Shown: in pieces, positions 55,828 through 64,000 of the stretch
Layout: every line of letters begins with the position of its first letter
How positions within the stretch are numbered: the stretch's first letter is position 1
Assembly: GCA_029948255.1 (NCBI GenBank)
Contig: JALIZF010001721.1
Span: 434,001-498,000 of the forward strand
Length of the DNA stretch: 64,000 nucleotides
Source of the DNA: Telmatactis stephensoni
Lineage: Eukaryota > Cnidaria > Anthozoa > Actiniaria > Isophelliidae
Reading direction: 5' to 3'
Position numbers and translations under genes: made by a program
The notes under the pieces: model-generated
What the model was told of the DNA's origin: nothing
Databases searched by the model: none
Seen by the model: only the letters and a program-made list of their open reading frames with translations

Positions 55828-56512
55828 ATGCACAGCATTCAAAAAGGGACTAATGTCGTGGGTGAGTATATTGTTGTGGGTACATTATGAAGACTCTTGG
55901 TTATATTTTAGTTAAAACACGTGTTGTCGTTATTTGTTGTTTAAAGGTGAAAAGCAAAAGCGTGTCAGCACTGTTGGAGAGAAAGAGCGAGAATTTGTTT
56001 TAAAATGCTACAATGAATGTGGGCATAACTCGTGGCAAGATATTCTGAAATGTTGCAAAGAGAAGATTTTAGAAGGCCAACTACCGCATCACGTAGTACA
56101 GCTGTATTTCGAAGCTCAAGAACCGAGGCTTATCACAAGGCTAAAGAATATTGCCAAGGCAACTCTAAAGGAACTAGCCCCACAAACGTCCTCAAAACAA
56201 ATTGAAGCAGACTTCACAAGGTACGCGCAGAAAAAGACGCCAAACGAGCGCAGAAAAGCAGCTTCTACCGCAGCTATCATTAAAAAGCTCAACGAAGAAT
56301 TTGTGTGCAGTGATCCTGATCAAAGCAGTTCTGATTCAGATGCAGAAGGCTGTAGTAGCAGCACATCAACTTCTAGAAAAAGAAAGGCTGACTACGCAGT
56401 AGAGGCCAATAAAGCGCACAAAACAATGTGCAAGAAAGCGGTTGAAACAATGAGCAAAGTAAATGATATGTTAACCAAAGTGGACAAACTTTTGGACAAA
56501 AAATCATCTTAG
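55828..56512 (+). CDS. Harbinger second protein (spliced)
   Basis: There is no ATG in the long frame. Exon 1 is 55828-55861 (MHSIQKGTNVV) ending at a GTGAGT donor. Exon 2 starts at 55947 after TTTAAAG and continues in phase as GEKQKRVSTVGEKEREF, giving about 200 residues. Features are a charged helical N-terminal half, a Ser/Asp-rich stretch (DPDQSSSDSDAEGCSSSTS), a basic NLS-like SRKRKAD, and a C-terminal heptad-rich helix (MSKVNDMLTKVDKLLDKK). Harbinger elements normally encode a MYB/SANT-like partner that brings the transposase to the nucleus and the ends. This protein occupies that place, although I cannot see a clear MYB tryptophan pattern. It is divergent from the transposase across about 190 bases. 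Confidence 0.75.
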
Positions 56513-56721
56513 GTCGTCATAGAACAGCTTACTGTATGGTTTAAATATGTTTTGTTATAGATTTATTTAATAAACAGCGTTAGAACATTGAAATTGTTTG
56601 AGATTTTGCTTAACTATTTACTTCACAAAATTTATTTTTAGTGTCGTAGTTGTCCTAAGCAATTTGCATATTACGCACATATATTTGCATACCAAAGTCA
56701 GTTATTGGAAAACGTTCTAAT

Positions 56722-58100
56722 AACTTGTGGATTTTCAATCCAGAAGTTAAAAACGAGGCTTTGTATGGGAAAAAAACTAAAACATAAGTACATTGATTGC
56801 CATGGGTGAAACGCCTAAATTAAACTAGCAAATCAAACTACAGTCATTGATCTAGCAAAAGCCAGTGCAACTTGGCTTCAAGATGAGGTGGAGAAACATG
56901 TTAAATAACCAAGGAAAGGTACTGTTATTTTCTAGTTGAGTTGATTCAATGTTTATTATATATGTTCTATGTGCAATGATTGATATTCTTTTTAATTATG
57001 CAAGTATAGTCAGGGGAGCATGTGTAAATCTGTTGGGAAGTTGGTGCTTAAAGCTGGCAACCTGGCTAGTTGTCTTCAGATGACCTAAAATAACAAGAAA
57101 ATGGATGTTGCCAAGTTGAGCATATAGAGAATTTGTCTGCGCATGCGTGTATTTTTGGTTTAAAAATCTTTTGCATGTTGAATGTGGGAATATTATTCTG
57201 ACATGGAACATTTCATTGGCAATCTCATTCTTTGAAATTATGTTCCAGTGCCCAAATGCTGATATGTAAGCAGTCTACCTTCTCCTTTGTAACCTCGCAT
57301 TTTTGAGTTGGTGCCCACTGACCTAAAATTGGTGCAAAAAAACAACAACAACAACAAATACTTGCAAATCTGAGAGCTAGTTCTTACATGGCTGGAGAGT
57401 GTAGCCATTAGTTCTTTTAGAATTTAACCAAGTCTTGTTTGCGTGTATGTGCAGTATTTGAGAATTAAAAATTTAGAAGGAATTGCTTAAAAAATTTCAA
57501 GTACGCACGTGCGTATATGCGTATAGGACGTGACCCACCTGAGATCGAAGAATAGCCTGATATAAGGCAGCGGATATGGGAGTGAGACGGTCTGACTGGG
57601 CTTGTTACTCGTGCCCAGGCCTTTAGGCCGGGAACGAGTTATAAAATGCAAATGTTTTTTTTTTTCTCTTTTCGTCGCCAGAAGAGGCCTTTCTTGCGCA
57701 ATCGGTCACGTGTTAAAGCTCCTGATTGGTTAAGAGCGCAAGAAACAATGCCTTTCATTCATCACCTTTGAGCGAGTGCGAACTCTTCGAAGGTCTTCGA
57801 AGTGAACGCCAGTCAGGAACTTTAGGAATGCAAGATGGCGGACAGCCCAAAAAATGGCTTTCAGAGACAGGCTTTTCCAGTAGTGAGACAATAGAAAATG
57901 GAGCTTTTAACTCGAGATATACCTAGACACTTATAAGAGCTTCAGAATGGGCTGTTATTTTGAGCTTGATCTCCAATACTTTGACCAAATATCGAACTCC
58001 GATGGAGTACTTGAAAACTGAAGCTCTCGCGACTCGTAACAATCCCTTTGAGCTGGAAATCTACGAATTTCTCACCCTACATGTTGCTAAACGAACGCAT
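56722..58100. other. No confident gene; possible 5' exon
   Basis: AAGATGGCGGACAGCCC at 57831-57847 is a strong Kozak-type start, opening MADSPKNGFQRQAFPVVRQ before a stop. It lies in a GC-richer patch (57680-57850), so a host 5' exon or promoter is possible. (CAA)n lies at 57341-57357. Nothing more can be supported. Confidence 0.35.
57607..57640. repeat. Short dispersed hairpin, copy 2
   Basis: ACTCGTGCCCAGGCCTTTAG, GCCGGGAACGAGT, nearly identical to 28780-28813. Confidence 0.75.
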
Positions 58101-58884
58101 ATAGAGGCAAGTCAATTATATTTTTCATTCAAGCATTCAAGAGATCTTGAGACGTTTTTGTAATGAATTTTAACACAATTCTGGCCAGACAATTTATTTA
58201 TATATTTTCATGGAATCAAGGCTCTATTTGATCTGATGCGTTTGGTCACGTAATAGATAAAACATCTGAAACATGAACGCCGAAAAAATACACGATTTGT
58301 TATTGTGTCAAAAACGTCGTTGTAGAAGTCTTTACAGCAAACAATTGAGATATATAGTGAAATAAAAAGTTGAATAAACTGGTATATTTTTGCATGTTGG
58401 GATAAAGGCAAACACTAAGCTGCTGACAGACAAATTGACTAATCAGATATTCTCTAAAAAGGTCAAAAATGGTCTTTATTATATGTTACGGATATAGAGG
58501 CAAGTCAATTATATTTTTCATTCAAGCATTCAAGAGATCTTGAGACGTTTTTGTAATGAATTTTAACACAATTCTGGCCAGACAATTTATTCATATATTT
58601 TCATGGAATCAAGGCTCTATTTGACCTGACGCGTTTGGTCACGTAATAGATAAAACATCTGAAACATGAACGCCGAAAAAATACACGACTTGTTATTGAG
58701 TGTCAAAAACGTCGTTGTAGAAGTCTTTGCAGCAAACAATTGAGATATATAGTGAAATAAAAAGTTGAATAAACTGGTATATTTTTGCATGTTGGGATAA
58801 AGACAAACACTAAGCTGCTGACAGACAAATTGACTAATCAGATATTCTCTAAAAAGGTCAAAAAAGGTCTTTATTATGTTACGG
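58101..58884 (-). repeat. 393-bp tandem duplication of the dispersed family
   Basis: ATAGAGGCAAGTCAATTATA starts at 58101 and again at 58494; the two units are almost identical to their ends (GTTACGG). The shared words, read on the minus strand, match 42651-43350. Confidence 0.92.
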
Positions 58885-59162
58885 TTAAGTGAAGAATGCA
58901 TGAAACGGCTCGGGGAAGAGTACGCACGGGGCCGGTCACTGAAGGGCTCCCGGGGCACGAGTGAACGCACGTGTGCGTCTTGTTTCTTTCTAAAGAGCCA
59001 CCATCTCATTTCCTTCACGGTAGTGATTTCCGTGTTGGGGAGATAGAACTGGCACACAAACTTTTCAATTGCTGCTACTATGTCACTTCTGGGGGGGTCA
59101 GTACTTTATCCAAGATTTGAGATTAATCTGAGATCATCTTTGCTGAGGTTATTAAATGCTTT

Positions 59163-60703
59163 CTAGCAAGTTGACTTTCCTTTGCTCATGAAGGATCCTG
59201 TATTGTCAGTTCCAGTAAAGGTGCGAAAGAAAGTTAAAGCAGATAACTTTGCAGGGCCAAGAGCTTGGGCAATAGGCTGCAGCTTTATTTCTCTTTGATT
59301 GTTGCCCTTGCCAGTAACAAAGATTGTATTCTGACATAAGTCAGGATACCTGTGTAGAGCCAGCACAAGAACATCTGTGTCAGGAGAGTGAATTTGCAGC
59401 TTGGTTGTTGCATTCTCTGTTGCATCTATGGCATGCAAGATAATCTTTGTGTCTTGATCGCTGCTGAGATAGGACATGTCTGTCTTTGTCCCTTCGCATT
59501 TGCAGCCCCAAGCTACAACGACTCGTCAGTCACTTGTTTTTGTTTGTTCAACGGTGGTCTTTGCAAGATATTCTGTTAATTCTTGTTTGGTGTTGTTTTG
59601 CGATAAAAGCTTCTTCATGGTGATTTTAGCGATGTGGGTGGATGAGGTGATGCGGTAGTGCACAGTGTCAAGGTTTCCTCTTTTCGGTCAAAGATGAGCC
59701 TGATTTCATCACTATCACCATATTTGTTAAATATGCGACAAGCAAAATGGTCTGCAAGGTCTGAGCAGGTCTTGATCCAATCCGGTTTGTCCAGGGTCTG
59801 CACTTCAGCCATGGTATCCACAATAGTAACACACATCCTTTCTTCACCAGAGTCTTGACTAGCGGAGCTTTCAGGATTTGTAATGGTAGGGAGTTTCTCA
59901 AGGGTGGCCATCAGTGCACTTTTAGTAGAACAATGAAGCATCCCACCATCTGGAGCAAATACTGAACGGGGTACCACTGTGAACTCATATGTGCCAACTG
60001 CTTCTTGTATATCGATTTCTGGTCTGCTCTTGCAGACAATCAACATACGAGCAAACAGATTCCGATCTTCGCGTAACTCAACGATTTGACTTGTGCTTGT
60101 GACTTTGATCTTCTTTGCTGCTGTTTTCCACATTTGGAGCTTCTGCTTTTTCATACCGTGCTGCAGCACGATATAAAATTTCCATTCCATTCGCATCCTT
60201 AGAATCTTCTTCAAATGATAACACCAAGTTATCTCTGTTTTTTTTTTAACGGTAATGCGCTCTGGCTCATTCATACGCTTTGGTCTGTGGAATTCAACAC
60301 TTGGAATATTAGCAGATATCATTTGCTTGAGTGTCTTTCGACTACAGGAAGGGTTTTTTACATTATTCTCCTATAAGAGTTGTATGTATAGCCTTTCAAG
60401 TTCTCCCATGTCCAATGATTTTCCTTCTTTCAAAGACGATTCTGTGATATCCCGGAATTCTATTTTTGTGGCTTCTACATCTACACTATCTTGATCAGGC
60501 TTATTGCGTGAATGATGCAAAACACTGCTGACGTTGTTTGCATAACATTTATCATGATATTTTATGTCTATTGTGTGAGCGTCGTTTGAATTGCAGCTTT
60601 GATGGATTGCAGCTTTGATGGATTTTCCTGCAGTTGTAGTACTTACAGAAGTGAAGACTTTTAGGTGGACCCTCATCACAGAAGAAGCACAAGTTCTTAT
60701 CAT
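59163..60703 (-). pseudogene. FEN/PIN-like domain gene of a cnidarian repeated family
   Basis: N-terminus (60703-60371): SCNSNDAHTIDIKYHDKCYA, with ELERLYIQ. Middle (60322-59615): ANIPSVEFHRPKRMNEPERI, RNLFARMLIVCKSRPEIDIQ, YEFTVVPRSVFAPDGGMLHC, then SDEIRLIFDRKEE. After a frameshift near 59640, YRITSSTHI and MKKLLSQNNTKQELTEYLAK; an in-frame stop near 59530; then SSDQDTKIILHAIDATENAT, LQIHSPDTDVLVLALHRYPD and ALGPAKLSALTFFRTFTGTD. The spacing of acidic residues in DTK...HSPDTDVLVL...FTGTDN recalls the FEN1/PIN nuclease fold. A nuclease role is inference. It is divergent from the recombinase-like gene. Confidence 0.6.
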
Positions 60704-60725
60704 ATGGAGCTGTTTTTGATCTCAT

Positions 60726-60936
60726 GGTCCTTTTTGTAATGCAGTTTCAAAACTCATGTTCGTAACTCATGTTCTTTTTTGTAACCTATACCTGGTTACA
60801 AAAAGGAAAGTGATTCCTTTTTGTAACCTAAGTGTTCCTTTTTGTAACCTGGTGAAGGTTACCAAAAGCAACACATGGTCATTTTTGTAACTTGGTGTTC
60901 CTTATTGTAACTCCACTAGGTTACAAAAAAGAACCA
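60726..60936. promoter_or_regulatory. Motif array TTCCTTTTTGTAACC in a divergent promoter
   Basis: About nine copies of a 14-16 base motif. Forward copies lie near 60728, 60771, 60815, 60835, 60878 and 60898; inverted copies (GGTTACAAAAAGGAA) near 60794, 60857 and 60919. They are spaced roughly 20-45 bases apart between two divergent genes. One more copy (GTTCCTTTTTGTAACTC) lies alone at 63325, beyond the recombinase gene. Confidence 0.85.
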
Positions 60937-61019
60937 TTTAAACTTTTTTCATGAAGATGTAAAAACAACTTATTTCTATGCTGAAATTTTACTTATTTAC
61001 TATGCTGTACATCAAATGG

Positions 61020-62938
61020 TGATCTATGATGAAGATTCTTTCTCAAACGACACAAGTACAAGCAACATCATCCCACCTTCCATCACAAGAATGCATAAAA
61101 GCATATTTAATGAAGATTACACACCATTGCCAGATCGAAGCAACAGACACCTTCCTGAAGAACAGCCAGTGCCAAGACTTCAGATGATACCAGTGATAGT
61201 GACGATGACGGAGTTGATGAAGATGAAGTTGAAGGTGACCTACTAGGAGAGGTGAATGAACTGGGGGCATGCGGGAACTCCACTATGGAGCAGATTCTAG
61301 AAAAATTCAAGCAGTGGTTACAAGGTATAGATGGAGGACGGAGAGAGCTGCGAACAGCTAGATAATACATCTCGCAGATTTCAGCCATTATTTCTCATAT
61401 TGATCCAGTCAGGAAAAACATCTCATGCATTTTCAACAAAACATATCTTAGAAATAAATGGCTATCAAAAATGGAGAAAGAAAGAAAGCCTGGAACATGC
61501 AAATCATACTTGGGATCGCTTTCAAGATTTCTGTGTTTCATCACTGTTGAAAAACCTCAAGGTCTGCCAGAGGGATGAGTCGAATTGGCTACGAAAGTTC
61601 GTGAACAGGTTTCAAGATTGGCAAGCCTCTTTCAAAACCCCCCTGAGTGATGAAAGATGGGAGAAATTGATGGAAGACCTAGAAAAATTAATAACACCAG
61701 AAAGACATACAGAGATTTGACAAATCAGATATCGCAAGAGAGGCTGTTTCATATTTGGGTCAATGCATGGAAAAGAATGCTGTAAAGATGCCCACTGACA
61801 GAATACTGTTTAGTAAGAGATCACTTGATCACATGTCTGTGCATTGAGAGCAGGTGAGGTTTCATTGTGTATAGCATTAAATAGTATATGTATAGTGACT
61901 GTGAGACTGAATATACAATGTTTCTCTATTTTAGGACCCCTGGCCAATATGACACTTGGACAGTTACAGAAAGCCAAAGCAGACAAAGGTCAGATGGTGG
62001 TAACCGTTTTTAAGCACAAGACACTGGTTCCTAGTGGACCTGTTAACTTGGTGCTTAACCCTACCATTTTCCAATGGTTACAGTCGTTTGTCAAGTTCAT
62101 GCACAACAAGATACCAGGAGCAGGAACAAGTAGCGATGATCCCGTCTTTATCAGCTTCACTGGTGAAGAGATGTCATCTTCCATGATTTCTGCCCAACTC
62201 AACTCCTTTTGGCATAAAGCTGGGAGCAAGCTGCTTGACAGATTTAATGCAGCGTCCTTCCGAAAGGCAGCAGTCTCTATTGTACATGAACAACATGGAC
62301 ACCTAAAGAAAGATCTTGCAGATCTTATGGGTCATCATGAGAAGACAGCCAAAAAGTTTAACCTCATCTGCGAAAAGTCCAAAAAGGCCGCAAAAACATC
62401 TCAAGCTTTAAGGGACATAATGTATTCATCTAGAACCCAGGATGCAACTGAAGAAGAGGATGCCGATCCAATGACAGAGAATAAAGATAGAGATCCTGCT
62501 GCCAGCCAAGAGACTGGAATTAGTAGACATCGTTGGACAGAAGAAGAGAACGATGCTGTAAAATCAGCATTTGAAGAAGCCATCGAGAACAAAGTTATTA
62601 ATATCGAGAGTAGGAAAGAAGTCATTGATGGTCATCCCATTCTGGGGACGATTAAAGCAAGCAAGGTAATTGATAAAGTAAGGTCTTTCATTAAAGAAGC
62701 CTCGACACAAGAAAACGTGCAAGCTTGCCTTGCAACTGATACTGAGACACACCAGGACAAACTTGCCGGTTTGTTTGGTAATGACGATATAGAGTTCAAG
62801 TCGGAAGTGAGCCACAAGGGAGGGGCAACTTTCAGGGATGAGCAGACAGAGATGTTTTGGAGGTTCTTCAACGATCTAATTGAAACAAACAAGACGATCA
62901 CAAGAGAGTATGTGACGGAGAAAATAGACGAAGATTAA
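61020..62938 (+). pseudogene. Tyrosine-recombinase-like (Crypton-like) gene with C-terminal SANT-like region
   Basis: 61165-61590 gives an acidic leader (TSDDTSDSDDDGVDEDEVEG), then QILEKFKQWLQGIDGGRREL and RKPGTCKSYLGSLSRFLCFI, a core-binding domain. Stops or frameshifts occur near 61364, 61590, 61712 and 61848. The catalytic part from 61844 reads RAGEVSL (first Arg), an intron-like insert ending TTTCTCTATTTTAG near 61934, PLANMTLGQLQKAKADKGQM, AASFRKAAVSIVHEQH (second Arg), DLADLMGHHEKTAKKFNLI. The nucleophile Tyr expected after TAKK is Phe-Asn here. The tail has RHRWTEEENDAVKSAFEEAI, a MYB/SANT-like helix. The C-terminal 364-codon frame is open although the N-terminus is broken. Confidence 0.65.
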
Positions 62939-64000
62939 GAAGCAAGGAAAGAGATCGTTGGTTTTACACCCCAGCAGCTTGTTGACAAGATCCGCACAGA
63001 GCGCAGAAAGATTTATAAATGCTGGTAAAATTGTTAAAGCATCTTTTACGTTCGTGAATTCCTTACAGTGAATTCCTTGAATTGAAAAGAATTATTTAGC
63101 TACTAATGAGAAAAGAGCAGGACGTCTGTAACACATTTTTTGACTTTAAACCTGTTGGTAAAACTGTTAAAAACATCTTATATGTTTCTGAATTCCTTAC
63201 AATGAATTCCTTATGTGTTTAAAAGAGCTATTAAGAAATAGTAAGCATTGTTCAAAATAGCATGTTGATTTTGTCAAGTAAATCACGTTTGATATCATGA
63301 AAGTTGTACTTGAAAAGCCATCATGTTCCTTTTTGTAACTCAAGTTTTTTTTGACAGAAAAAAGGTTAGATCTATTTCAAATAAGTTATTGCATTAGCCA
63401 TACTCAATAAACCCTTGGTAATTGGAAAAAGCTGAGAAATATGTATTTTAAAAGTAATTTTATTTATTTAATTTAATTTATTTTTTATTTAATTTTATTT
63501 ATTTTATTTACCTACCAAAGGCAGGTAAATTTACAAAAGGACCCAAGGTCCCCTACAAGGTAAATTACCCAACCCAACCCCTAAAAGAAAAAAGATATAA
63601 ACCCACCCACTTACAAGCACCCCTTGCTACAAAAAAGACAACTTAATAACAAACATAAATAATAAATTATGATAATGAAACGATTCATAAGAATGTTTTA
63701 TCCATACAGAAAGAGTAATAAACAATTAATGATATGAAACAAATATAATATATGTTTTATCCCTCGTCCACCCAAACAGACGGCTAATGTTCCTTTTCGG
63801 AACATTAGGGCATTTTGAGTGCCCATGTGAAAAAATTTAAAACTCTTTTCCTTTTCGTAGTTCTGCTTTTGTTCTTTTACATGTCTTCCATTAGTAAACT
63901 GGCTATGTAAATGGATGAATATATTTCATACCCAGGGTATTACTGAGCTAAAATTTTATTTCAATTGGGCGCCATAGACTTAGCATAATTTCCGATTTTT
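62939..64000. other. No gene; low-complexity AT and small hairpin
   Basis: (TTTA/TTTAAT)-rich low complexity lies at 63446-63510. A perfect hairpin TAATGTTCC-TTTTC-GGAACATTA lies at 63786-63808. A solitary GTTCCTTTTTGTAAC motif lies at 63325. Nothing else is supportable. Confidence 0.5.

Larger units (their letters stand above)
54394..56718. mobile_element. Complete Harbinger (PIF) transposon, 2325 bp
   Basis: TIRs start AGAACGTTTTCCAATAACTG and continue with TATGCAAAT ... GCGTAA.ATGCAAATTG similarity for about 60 bases. The 3-bp duplication AAT lies at 54391-54393 and 56719-56721, as expected of Harbinger. Two divergent genes fill the interior: a DDE transposase (minus) and a second, spliced protein (plus). 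Both frames are open and both ends and the target duplication are present, so the copy looks young and potentially autonomous. Confidence 0.92.

Overview
This is a eukaryotic, metazoan window. It is visibly AT-rich, intron-bearing and packed with decayed transposable elements. The peptide styles point to a cnidarian, most likely an anthozoan (stony coral or sea anemone): a Helentron with an OTU domain, a DIRS-type gag, a Penelope GIY-YIG domain, Harbinger, Kolobok-like TTAA elements, and a FEN-like repeated ORF family. That placement rests on remembered family resemblance, not on a search. I recognise no conserved single-copy host gene in the 64 kb. Almost everything that can be named is a mobile element or a fragment of one.

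Layout. 1.3-11.5 kb is a large Helentron-type rolling-circle element on the minus strand. In reading order it has a basic N-terminal protein ending in a 2A-like motif, an OTU protease, a Cys-rich linker, Rep plus helicase (one 1463-codon open frame), and an EEP endonuclease. The endonuclease is split by a 2.8 kb terminal-inverted-repeat element made almost entirely of CTATGT-like words, and its 3' end is cut off by a hairpin MITE. 12.4-15.9 kb holds a DIRS-type gag, a TTAA-flanked MITE, another gag fragment and a LINE tail. 17.4-24.0 kb holds a minisatellite, a hAT fragment, an intact SAP-like ORF, and a second, rearranged copy of the Helentron 5' region interrupted by a 1.9 kb TTAA fold-back element. 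26.9-31.3 kb holds a MULE-like transposase with a PHD-like finger, a Penelope GIY-YIG remnant with a decayed hammerhead-like motif, and a LINE 3' half. 31.4-34.5 kb is a broken transposase-like gene with a fold-back insertion, a THAP exon and an acidic first exon. 35.7-43.4 kb is dominated by palindromic-word islands, fold-backs and minisatellites. 44-46.5 kb has an internally deleted LTR-element remnant between two hairpin MITEs. 53.7 kb carries a well-formed minimal hammerhead ribozyme motif. 54.4-56.7 kb is a structurally complete Harbinger transposon with 3-bp target duplications and two divergent genes. 59.1-62.9 kb holds two divergent decayed genes, one FEN/PIN-like and one tyrosine-recombinase-like, separated by a 210-bp array of about nine copies of a TTCCTTTTTGTAACC motif in both orientations.

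How parts relate. Two arrangements look like unrecognised compound elements. (1) The Helentron 5' end and the divergent SAP-like ORF appear side by side in two separate copies, so the SAP gene probably travels with the Helentron. (2) The recombinase-like and FEN-like genes share a motif-rich bidirectional promoter. Nested insertions give a relative chronology: MITEs and the CTATGT element came after the Helentron, and the Kolobok-like fold-back came after the second Helentron copy.
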